Positions 14,619-20,774 of a stretch of 20,774 nucleotides of DNA are shown here, piece by piece (the first letter of the stretch is position 1; every line of letters begins with the position of its first letter). The notes beneath the pieces are model-generated. The model searched no databases and had not been told where the DNA came from. It was given only the letters and a program-made list of their open reading frames with translations. The position numbers and the translations under genes are program-made. Source of the DNA: Acidimicrobiia bacterium (GTDB taxonomy: Bacteria > Actinomycetota > Acidimicrobiia > IMCC26256 > JAENVU01); NCBI GenBank assembly GCA_025357995.1, contig JANYLF010000179.1, forward strand, positions 1-20,774, written 5' to 3'.

Positions 14619-15322
14619 GAGTTCGCGACGGCGTACCCCAGCGCGAAAAACTTCATGGCGAACGCGTGGGCGTCGGGGGCCGCGACCAACTCTTCGTATC
14701 CGAGCCGCGCGTAGCTCCCCGCGTTCCAGAAGGGATCGTCGATCGGGTTCCACGGTCCTACGTAGACGTAGGGGAGCTCGTGGCCGCCGTCGCCGGGAGA
14801 CGCGCCGTAGTTCGCGCGTCCGGCCTCGGGGCCGAGATCGAGCGCGACATCGAAGTGCTCGGGCCAGAGCTGGATCTCCGTCGGGGTGTCGCCGGCGCGT
14901 TCCGCGCGCCAGTGGGTGAGGACCCGGTCGCCGAACGCGAACCAGTCGCCGAGGGCACGGGCCGCCGCCGGCGCAACCGCGAATGGGAGTGTGGGGTCGG
15001 CGGGCGTCGTCGCGGTGAAGACGCCGGTATCGGCGGCCGGATCGGTGCCCACGAACTCGGCTGCGTCGCCGAGCGTCGTGATGGCGCGCCGCCGCGTGCG
15101 CTCACCGTTGGTGACGACGAGTTCTGTGCCGTCGATCCCGATAGTCCGGGTGTCTCCGCTGGTGAGTTCGAACGGCGGGGTGGTGACCCCGCCCGCGCCG
15201 ACCCGGAGGCCGATGCGGCCGGTCGCGGCGTGGCGGGCGGGTGCGAGGACTCGCTCGCCCAAGGTGTGCCACGCCGTACGGGTGGCGATGTACTCGTCGA
15301 GGTCTGTGATCGGCTCCAACAT
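14615..15322 (-). CDS. Conserved hypothetical protein, 235 aa
   Basis: I do not recognise a family. The protein begins MLEPITDLDEYIATRTAWHT, has a beta-rich middle, and a C-terminal part rich in aromatic residues (ALGDWFAFGDRVLTHWRAER, IQLWPEHFDVALDLG, ELPYVYVGPW, DDPFWNAGSYARLGYEEL). No signal peptide or membrane segment is seen. Start: an excellent GGAGGGA site lies about 5 bases before the ATG at 15322. Its stop lies inside the operator palindrome of the downstream TetR gene. It is divergent from the CoA-transferase with an 89-bp gap. Confidence 0.8.
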   Translation of the reverse strand: MLEPITDLDEYIATRTAWHTLGERVLAPARHAATGRIGLRVGAGGVTTPPFELTSGDTRTIGIDGTELVVTNGERTRRRAITTLGDAAEFVGTDPAADTGVFTATTPADPTLPFAVAPAAARALGDWFAFGDRVLTHWRAERAGDTPTEIQLWPEHFDVALDLGPEAGRANYGASPGDGGHELPYVYVGPWNPIDDPFWNAGSYARLGYEELVAAPDAHAFAMKFFALGYAVANS

Positions 15323-15399
15323 GCTTCCCTCCTGTTTCAGTTTGTCCCGTCTCCGCTCCGCTCGATTCGTTGCACTCCTTTGTGATGGATGTCCGCCGG

Positions 15400-15405
15400 T
15401 AGTGT
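15400..15405 (+). promoter_or_regulatory. Possible -10 element of the CoA-transferase gene (leaderless)
   Basis: TAGTGT ends 6 bases before the GTG at 15412, leaving no room for a ribosome site. The spacing matches leaderless actinobacterial genes. No convincing -35 is seen, so confidence is low. Confidence 0.35.
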
Positions 15406-15411
15406 CCCGCT

Positions 15412-16641
15412 GTGCCAAATGCCCAACCTCTCGCTGGGGTCCGTATCGTCGAATGCTCGATGCTCGGACCCGCCGCCATCACTACCGCACTTGCCGATCT
15501 CGGTGCCGAGGTCATCAAGGTCGAGCCACCTTCGGGCGACTACGTGCGCCGCATGACCTGGCCGATCGTGGAGGGCGTGTCGCTCATGCACCTCCACGTG
15601 AACCGCGGGAAGCGCAGCATCGCGATCGACCTCAAGACCGCCGACGGCATCGCGGTATTCGAGGCACTGGTGGCCACCAGCGACGTCGTGGTGGAGGCGA
15701 TGCGTCCCGGCGGCCTCGCCCGCCGTGGGCTCGGGTACGAGCGTCTGAAGGAGATCAATCCGCGCATCGTGTTCTGCACGATCTCGGGCTACGGAGCAAC
15801 CGGTCCGTACCGGGACCTCGCGAGCCACGGCATCGCGTACGACGCGTGGGCGGGCATCTTCGAACCCGAAATCGACGACGCGGGATTCCCATCGATTCCC
15901 AACCACGTCTCTATCGGGATCAACGCGGGTCCGCTCTTCGGCGGTCTCGGGATTCTCGCCGGAGTCATCCAAGCGCGCGCCATGGGCGTCGGCGCGCAGA
16001 TGGAGGTGGCGCAGTCCGACGCGGCCGCGGCGTTCGACTGGTACCGCGAGGAGACCTATCGCGCGTACGAACGGCCCGAGACCGAAGTGACGGGCAACGC
16101 GTCCGACAACTACGCGCGGCGCGAACCCGCGATCGCGGGCATGCGCGGCGGTGTGCGGTACCAGGTCTACCGGTCGGCCGACGGGCATGTGCTGTTCATG
16201 GCGAGCGAGCAACACTTCTGGAAGAAGTTCTGCGCGGCGCTCGATCGCACGGAGCTGTTCGAGCGGTGGCCGGGCTCGGAATACGGCGACCACGCGCGCG
16301 GCAACCGAGAGTTGCAGGCGCAGCTCACCGAGATCTTCGCGGCGCAGACGACCGACGAGTGGGTGCAGTTCGGGATCGACGTCGACGTCCCGATCGCGCC
16401 GTGCCACACGCCAAAGACGGTTGCCAACGACCCGCAGTTTCGCGATCGGCTCGAGTGGTTCCCCACGACCGCGCTCGGCGCGGAGCAGCTGCCGTTTCCG
16501 GTCAAGATCGTCGATGCCGACCCGTTGGTGCCCACGATGGCGCCGACCGTCGGCGAACATACCGACGCGGTGTTGGCCGACGTCCTGGGCTACGACGCCA
16601 TCCGGATCGCGGAGCTTCGCGCCGCCGGCGCGGTGACCTGA
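15412..16641 (+). CDS. Family III CoA-transferase (CaiB/BaiF-like)
   Basis: A 409-aa member of the CaiB/BaiF (formyl-CoA transferase) family, which moves CoA from a donor acyl-CoA to a carboxylic acid. Family landmarks are LAGVRIVECS at the start, ADLGAEVIKVEPPSGD, LHVNRGKRSIAIDLK, a LARRGLGYERLKEINPRIV segment and ISGYGATGPYR. The position of the usual nucleophilic Asp is unusual: the stretch just before GLGILAG reads NHVSIGINAGPLFGG and holds no Asp. The protein may belong to a subfamily that uses another residue or has a different reaction. The GTG start is inferred from the leaderless -10-like TAGTGT. It could activate a pathway acid for the nearby oxidation genes. Confidence 0.88.
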   Translation: MPNAQPLAGVRIVECSMLGPAAITTALADLGAEVIKVEPPSGDYVRRMTWPIVEGVSLMHLHVNRGKRSIAIDLKTADGIAVFEALVATSDVVVEAMRPGGLARRGLGYERLKEINPRIVFCTISGYGATGPYRDLASHGIAYDAWAGIFEPEIDDAGFPSIPNHVSIGINAGPLFGGLGILAGVIQARAMGVGAQMEVAQSDAAAAFDWYREETYRAYERPETEVTGNASDNYARREPAIAGMRGGVRYQVYRSADGHVLFMASEQHFWKKFCAALDRTELFERWPGSEYGDHARGNRELQAQLTEIFAAQTTDEWVQFGIDVDVPIAPCHTPKTVANDPQFRDRLEWFPTTALGAEQLPFPVKIVDADPLVPTMAPTVGEHTDAVLADVLGYDAIRIAELRAAGAVT

Positions 16642-16659
16642 GCGAGAGAGGCGAACTCC

Positions 16660-17442
16660 TCAGAACGCGGGGACGAGACGATCGAGCAGCGCTCGTTCGG
16701 CACCGGTCGCCGTGAGCGTGATCGGCGCGCTCGGCTCGCGCCGACCCCAGAGCAGAAGCAACCGCGCCGCGGGGTCGAGCGTGAGGTGCGCGGGCGCATC
16801 CGCGATCGGCTCGAGCGAGAGCATCGGAACGCCGCCGCGCATCGTGATCACGAGATCGTCCTCCGGTTCGCTGCGCACAACGACGCGCAGTCCGTCGGGG
16901 AGCGGCGCGGACCGCACCCTATGTGCGGGGGTTTCGGCGAGCGAACTCATCCCGGTGAGGACGGTGAGCGCGTGACGCGTGAGTACGGGTTGGGCCAGAG
17001 TGGCCCGGGCAACGTCGTCGCAGCCGACGATGTCCCAGCGATGCAACGCGCATTCACTCCGTCCGTGCATGGCGAAATCCGTCGCGGTCATCTCGCGCCC
17101 GGTGAACGCGATCGCGGCGGTGCCGAGCTGCGCTTGGAGCGTCGCAAACCGGCCGGCTTCGACCACGAGCCGGTCGCGGAGTTCTGCGTCGGGGAGCGCT
17201 TGGTACGCGGGCTCGCGTTCCGCGAACGTGCGGGTCGGCCGCTCGGGCTTTCCGGCGAGGTGTTCCTCGATGAGGTCGGCCTGCTCCGCGGCGCCGGCCG
17301 CGAGATGGGCGACGAGTTCATGCACGGTCCAGCCGCGGCAGTTGGTGAGTCGCTCGGGCGGAGTACCGAGCAGTGTGGTGATGAACTCACCGACTTCGTC
17401 GACCTCGGGTGTCGTCGGGCGGGTCGTGGTCTCGGGGGTCAT
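16660..17442 (-). CDS. Maleylpyruvate isomerase-type (DinB-fold, mycothiol-dependent) protein
   Basis: A 260-aa protein. The N-terminal four-helix DinB-like domain has CRGWTVHELVAHLAAGAAEQ with His46, then SECALHRWDIVG with Glu130 and His134. The spacing Glu-x3-His matches the zinc ligands of mycothiol-dependent maleylpyruvate isomerase. The C-terminal domain (about 170-260) is the small beta-rich domain common in this family. Many paralogues have no assigned function, so an isomerase or mycothiol transferase role is only possible. It is convergent with the CoA-transferase (18 bp) and divergent from the acyl-CoA synthetase (88 bp). The ATG lies 7 bases after CACAAT. Confidence 0.82.
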   Translation of the reverse strand: MTPETTTRPTTPEVDEVGEFITTLLGTPPERLTNCRGWTVHELVAHLAAGAAEQADLIEEHLAGKPERPTRTFAEREPAYQALPDAELRDRLVVEAGRFATLQAQLGTAAIAFTGREMTATDFAMHGRSECALHRWDIVGCDDVARATLAQPVLTRHALTVLTGMSSLAETPAHRVRSAPLPDGLRVVVRSEPEDDLVITMRGGVPMLSLEPIADAPAHLTLDPAARLLLLWGRREPSAPITLTATGAERALLDRLVPAF

Positions 17443-17448
17443 GACGCC

Positions 17449-17477
17449 ATTGTGCGGGAGAACAGCAGTGGTGTCTG
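17449..17477 (-). promoter_or_regulatory. Leaderless promoter of the maleylpyruvate isomerase-type gene
   Basis: On the minus strand CAGACA (17477-17472) and CACAAT (17454-17449) are separated by exactly 17 bases. The -10 ends 6 bases before the ATG at 17442, so translation probably begins at the transcript's 5' end. Confidence 0.5.
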
Positions 17478-17517
17478 GCGGGAATCCGTCCTCGCAATCG
17501 CGGCGCAACAACCCGCG

Positions 17518-17523
17518 TAGAGT
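17518..17523 (+). promoter_or_regulatory. Possible -10 element of the acyl-CoA synthetase gene
   Basis: TAGAGT ends 7 bases before the ATG at 17531, with no ribosome site between them, consistent with a leaderless start. No clear -35 is seen. Confidence 0.35.
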
Positions 17524-17530
17524 GACACGC

Positions 17531-19249
17531 ATGTCAGGTTCCGCGGCGGGCCCGCGCTCGGCGCCCGCGCCCGGCCAGGCGCCGCTTCCGGCACAGAACG
17601 CGGCCGCGCTGTTGCGCACCAACGCGAGTGACCCCGAGATCCGCGACCGTCCCGCGATTCGCTTCGGTGACGCGATCTGGACGCACGGCGAGTTCTACGC
17701 TGAGTCGTGCCGCTGGGCCAGTCTCTTGCTCGAACGGTTGCCTGAGGGGCGACCGCGTCACGTGGCGATCCTGCTCGACAATCTGCCCGAGTACCTCTTC
17801 GCGTTCGGTGGAGCAGCGCTCGTTGGCGGCGCGGTCGTCGGTCTCAATCACACGCGCCGAGGTGAGCCACTGCTGCGAGATGTCGCCCATACCGATTGCG
17901 GCCTCCTGATCACCGAGCCGCGCCATCGTGATGTCATCGCGCCGATTGCGGATGCGCTGCCGCCCGCGTTGGTGGTGGGTGACACCCTCGAACCGGCGCT
18001 CGCGGCGCACGACGATCGCGATCCGGGTCTCGATCCCGACGTCGACACACCCTGGGCCTTGATCTTCACGAGTGGCACCAGCGACGCACCGAAGGCGGTG
18101 ATCTGTTCGCAACGGCGCCTGCTGGTCACTGGTAACCGCATGCGCATGATCATGGATCTCGGCCCCGACGACGTCGGCTACGTCTGCATGCCGCTGTTTC
18201 ATTCCAACGCGGTGCAAGTGGGGTGGGCGCCGTCGATCGTGGCCGGCTGCTCGGTCGGACTCGCGCGCAAGTTCTCGGCGTCCGGCTGGTTGCCCGATGT
18301 ACGCCACTACGGCGCCACGTACTTCAACTACACCGGCAAGCCGCTCGCGTATCTCCTCGCGCAGCCCGAACGGACCGACGATGCCGACAACACCTTGCGC
18401 GTCGCATTCGGCAACGAAGGGTCGCCGCAGGTGGTCGACGGCTTCGCGCGACGCTTCGGTGTGGAGGTGATCGACGCGTACGGCGCGACGGAAGGTGGCG
18501 TGGCGGTGAGCCGTGACGCGGATCCGCGCGCCGGCGCCCTCGGGAAGGTCACGCCGAACGTGCAGGTCGTTGACGATGACGGCCACGAGAAGCCACGCGC
18601 GGAGTTCGACGACCGCGGCAGGTTGATGAATGCCGAGACGGCCGTCGGCGAGATTGTGAACACGGCGGGTGCTGGTCCGTTCGAGGGCTATTACAACAAC
18701 CCGGCGGCCACCGAGAAGACCACCCGCAATGGCTGGTACTGGTCCGGCGACCTCGGCTACATCGACGCCGACGGATATCTCTACTTCGCGGGCCGGACGG
18801 CCGACTGGATCCGCGTCGACGGCGAGAACTTCCCTGCGGGTCCGATCGAGGAAGCCATCCGGCTCCATCCCGATGTGGTGCTGGCCGCGGTCTACGGCGT
18901 GCCCGACGATCAGGCCGGCGACCAGATCATGGCGGGGCTCGTGCTCCGCGATGGCGTCGAGTTCGATTCGCTCGGGTTCGCCGTGTGGCTCGACGCGCAG
19001 CCCGACATCGGACCCAAGTGGCGGCCGAGGTACGTGCGCGTGATTGCCGAGCCGCCGACCACGGGCACCTTCAAGATCGTGAAGCGCACCTTGATCCACG
19101 AGAAATGGCGCGGCGATCGCGCGCACGGTGACCCGGTGTTCGTGCGCGGTCGCGACGAGGCGGCGTATCGGCCGTTCACCGTGGTCGACGAATCCGAGCT
19201 CCACGCGTCGTTCGGCCAGTATGGCCGCGAAAGGTTTTGGGATCTCTGA
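17531..19249 (+). CDS. Acyl-CoA synthetase (AMP-forming, FadD/FATP-like)
   Basis: A 572-aa adenylate-forming enzyme that activates a carboxylic acid with ATP to its CoA thioester. Motifs in order: P-loop FTSGTSDAPK (residues 179-188), YGATEGG (317-323), WSGDLGYIDADGYLYFAGR with ribose-binding Asp407, and the C-terminal GTFKIVKRTL with the expected catalytic Lys515. The GTFK form and the YGATEGG motif resemble the very-long-chain/FATP branch. The first 25 residues are Pro/Ala-rich. The start is set by the -10-like TAGAGT. The acyl-CoA dehydrogenase begins 2 bp after the stop, so the pair probably activates and then desaturates the same acid. Confidence 0.95.
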   Translation: MSGSAAGPRSAPAPGQAPLPAQNAAALLRTNASDPEIRDRPAIRFGDAIWTHGEFYAESCRWASLLLERLPEGRPRHVAILLDNLPEYLFAFGGAALVGGAVVGLNHTRRGEPLLRDVAHTDCGLLITEPRHRDVIAPIADALPPALVVGDTLEPALAAHDDRDPGLDPDVDTPWALIFTSGTSDAPKAVICSQRRLLVTGNRMRMIMDLGPDDVGYVCMPLFHSNAVQVGWAPSIVAGCSVGLARKFSASGWLPDVRHYGATYFNYTGKPLAYLLAQPERTDDADNTLRVAFGNEGSPQVVDGFARRFGVEVIDAYGATEGGVAVSRDADPRAGALGKVTPNVQVVDDDGHEKPRAEFDDRGRLMNAETAVGEIVNTAGAGPFEGYYNNPAATEKTTRNGWYWSGDLGYIDADGYLYFAGRTADWIRVDGENFPAGPIEEAIRLHPDVVLAAVYGVPDDQAGDQIMAGLVLRDGVEFDSLGFAVWLDAQPDIGPKWRPRYVRVIAEPPTTGTFKIVKRTLIHEKWRGDRAHGDPVFVRGRDEAAYRPFTVVDESELHASFGQYGRERFWDL

Positions 19250-19250
19250 C

Positions 19251-20384
19251 GTGGACTTGAGTTTCACGCCCGCCGAGCTCGCGTTTGCCGCGGAGATCCG
19301 CGCGTGGCTCGTCGACAACTTGGATGTACCTCCTGTCTTCGCATCGCTCGACGACGAGATTGCATGGGGTCGCGAGTGGCAAGCGAAGCTCGCGGCCGAT
19401 CACTGGGTGGGCATCCACTGGCCCGCGGAGTACGGCGGACGCGGCGCGACCCCGGTGGAGGTAGCGCTCTACAACATGGAGTACGCGCGTTCGCGCGCGC
19501 TTCAACCCGTCAATCGAGTGGGGATCAACCTCGCGGGTCCCACGCTGTTGGCGCACGGAACGGAGGAGCAGAAACAACGCTGGCTGCCGCGTATCCTCGA
19601 CGCCGCGGAGGTTTGGTGTCAGCTGTTCAGCGAGCCGAGCGCGGGCTCGGATCTCGCCGCGTTGACGACGCGCGCGGTACCGGTCGACGGCGGCTGGCTC
19701 GTCACCGGTCAGAAGGTGTGGACCTCGTACGCGCAGTACGCGCGTTGGGGTATCGGCCTCGTGCGAACCGACGCCGACGTGGCGAAGCACCGGGGGATCA
19801 GCTTCGTGGTGGTCGACATGCGAGTACCCGGGATCGAGATCCGCCCGCTCGTGCAGATCACCGGCGAGGCGGAATTCAACGAGGTCTTTTTCGACGAGGT
19901 GTTCGTGCCTGAGGACCAACTGGTCGGTGACCTCAACAACGGATGGGCGGTCGCCAACACCACACTCGCGCACGAACGAGGTACGGCATTCCCGTTCAAG
20001 GAGCAGGTCGTGCACGAGGTGTACCTCGACGAGCTGTACGCGCTGGCGCGCTCGCGCGGCCGGCTCGACGACGTCGAAGTGGCCGACGCGCTCGCGCAGA
20101 GCTTCATCGAGTTGCGATTGCTTCGGCTGAACAACTGGGCGACGTTGTCGCGCCTGGCGCGCGGAGTGAGCCCCGGACCAGAGTCGAGCATCACGAAGCT
20201 GTTGTGGACCGATATGAGCCAACACCTCGCCGACGCGGCAATGGCCATCCTGGGGCCGGACGCGCCGATGACGGGGAAGTGGTCGCGGCAGTGGTTGTGG
20301 TCGAAAGCCGCATCGATCGCGGGCGGAACATCGGAAGTGCAACGCACGATCATCGGCGACCGGCTGTTGGGTTTGCCGCGATGA
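19251..20384 (+). CDS. Acyl-CoA dehydrogenase
   Basis: A 377-aa flavoprotein that introduces a 2,3 double bond into an acyl-CoA. Both family signatures are clear: FSEPSAGSDLA (from residue 126), which binds FAD/substrate, and the C-terminal AGGTSEVQRTIIGDRLLGLPR (from 357). The N-terminal helical domain ends before HWPAEYGGRGATP, typical of FadE-like enzymes. GTG 19251 is taken as start because it begins the conserved VDLSFTPAE; it is 2 bp from the synthetase stop and has only a weak, distant ribosome site, so coupling is likely. The catalytic Glu is not assigned here. Confidence 0.95.
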   Translation: MDLSFTPAELAFAAEIRAWLVDNLDVPPVFASLDDEIAWGREWQAKLAADHWVGIHWPAEYGGRGATPVEVALYNMEYARSRALQPVNRVGINLAGPTLLAHGTEEQKQRWLPRILDAAEVWCQLFSEPSAGSDLAALTTRAVPVDGGWLVTGQKVWTSYAQYARWGIGLVRTDADVAKHRGISFVVVDMRVPGIEIRPLVQITGEAEFNEVFFDEVFVPEDQLVGDLNNGWAVANTTLAHERGTAFPFKEQVVHEVYLDELYALARSRGRLDDVEVADALAQSFIELRLLRLNNWATLSRLARGVSPGPESSITKLLWTDMSQHLADAAMAILGPDAPMTGKWSRQWLWSKAASIAGGTSEVQRTIIGDRLLGLPR

Positions 20385-20428
20385 GGAGCCACGATTCTCG
20401 GAGGTAGAAACACCCCGAAACGTCCTGC

Positions 20429-20434
20429 TACCGT
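20429..20434 (+). promoter_or_regulatory. Possible extended -10 of the cold-shock gene
   Basis: TGC-TACCGT (20426-20434) matches an extended -10 (TGn-TAnnnT) 57 bases before the ATG, leaving a short leader. Unsupported by a good -35. The 107-bp gap otherwise holds nothing recognisable. Confidence 0.3.
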
Positions 20435-20491
20435 TCCCGGCGAGGGTTTGCCAACTCCGGCCGGCCCCGCAGCACAGTCAGGAAATTGCAC

Positions 20492-20692
20492 ATGGCAACA
20501 GGCACCGTGAAGTGGTTCAACGCCGAGAAGGGCTTCGGTTTCATCTCGCGCGAAGGCGAGCCCGATGTGTTCGTTCACCACTCACAGATTCAGATGGACG
20601 GCTACCGCACTCTCACCGAGGGTCAGGCCGTCAACTTCGACGTCGCACCCGGCCGGAAGGGTGAGGAAGCTCAGAACGTCACCGCGGCATAA
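20492..20692 (+). CDS. Cold-shock protein (CspA family)
   Basis: A 66-aa single cold-shock domain that binds single-stranded nucleic acid. It starts MATGTVKWFNAEKGFGFI with RNP1 KGFGFI, followed by RNP2 VFVHHS, then the Tyr-rich loop and a basic PGRKGEEAQNV tail. Length and sequence are typical. ATG 20492 is preferred over the in-frame TTG at 20486 because AGGA (20480-20483) gives an 8-base spacing and homologues begin MATGTV. Separate transcription unit with a strong terminator directly after it. Confidence 0.97.
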   Translation: MATGTVKWFNAEKGFGFISREGEPDVFVHHSQIQMDGYRTLTEGQAVNFDVAPGRKGEEAQNVTAA

Positions 20693-20713
20693 TCGCGGGA
20701 CGCGTTGTGTGGT

Positions 20714-20741
20714 TCGGCCCCCGACTTCAGTCGGGGGCCGA
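20714..20741 (+). terminator. Terminator hairpin after the cold-shock gene
   Basis: A perfect 12-bp stem, TCGGCCCCCGAC with GTCGGGGGCCGA, closes a TTCA loop 22 bases after the cold-shock stop. There is no T-run after it, as is common for actinobacterial terminators. Confidence 0.85.
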
Positions 20742-20743
20742 GT

Positions 20744-20757
20744 CGCGTGCGCACGCG
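20744..20757. repeat. 14-bp palindrome CGCGTGCGCACGCG near the right edge
   Basis: Perfect self-complementary 14-mer two bases after the terminator. It could be an operator for a gene beyond the window, or chance in GC-rich DNA. Confidence 0.3.
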
Positions 20758-20774
20758 GATTGCCACCGGCGGTA

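Noticed and set aside
17534..19318. Minus-strand open frame of about 590 codons opposite the acyl-CoA synthetase
   Set aside because: The plus strand has all the AMP-binding motifs; the antisense translation has no family pattern.

Overview
The window is GC-rich DNA with many GTG starts, start codons placed just downstream of -10-like hexamers (leaderless genes), a mycothiol-dependent-isomerase-type protein and a neocarzinostatin-fold lipoprotein. Together these suggest a high-GC actinomycete, probably of the Acidimicrobiia type. That placement is inference, because no rRNA or other marker gene is present. I saw no tRNA, rRNA, CRISPR array, insertion sequence or phage gene.

Layout. (1) 1-1838: the left end is a fold-back. 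Bases 1-43 are the exact reverse complement of 124-166, and bases 1-123 read in reverse encode the Q-loop segment that should precede the ABC ATPase starting near 126. The ATPase is a double-NBD peptide-type subunit cut by the window end. (2) 1882-2361: neocarzinostatin-like lipoprotein. (3) 2384-3482: a TetR regulator and a MaoC hydratase, divergent around a perfect inverted-repeat operator. (4) 3078-10165 (+): a tightly packed run of nine genes: MaoC hydratase, SDR dehydrogenase, sugar-isomerase-like TIM barrel, cytochrome P450, His-type [3Fe-4S] ferredoxin, a UGSC-motif selenoprotein read through an in-frame TGA, a Cys-rich protein of unknown function, a D-2-hydroxyacid dehydrogenase and a Gfo/Idh/MocA oxidoreductase. 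A 68-aa lipoprotein follows. (5) 15322-10428 (-): an unrecognised 235-aa protein, then a second TetR with its own operator, then DUF1330-like, metallo-beta-lactamase, amidohydrolase-like, tandem alpha/beta-barrel and nitroreductase genes with overlapping or close junctions. (6) 15412-20384: family III CoA-transferase (+), mycothiol-isomerase-type protein (-), acyl-CoA synthetase and acyl-CoA dehydrogenase (+). (7) 20492-20692: cold-shock protein followed by a strong terminator hairpin.

How it fits together. The region looks like a catabolic island for a hydrophobic or carboxylic substrate: activation to a CoA ester (synthetase, CoA-transferase), oxidation (acyl-CoA dehydrogenase, P450 with its ferredoxin), hydration and dehydrogenation (MaoC plus SDR), and further redox steps, with two local TetR regulators. 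The substrate cannot be read from the sequence. The most notable item is the probable selenoprotein at 6516-7067. A conventional gene caller splits it into two ORFs at TGA 6804-6806, yet the frame continues through the TGA into Gly-Ser-Cys and a bacterial SECIS-like hairpin lies directly downstream.
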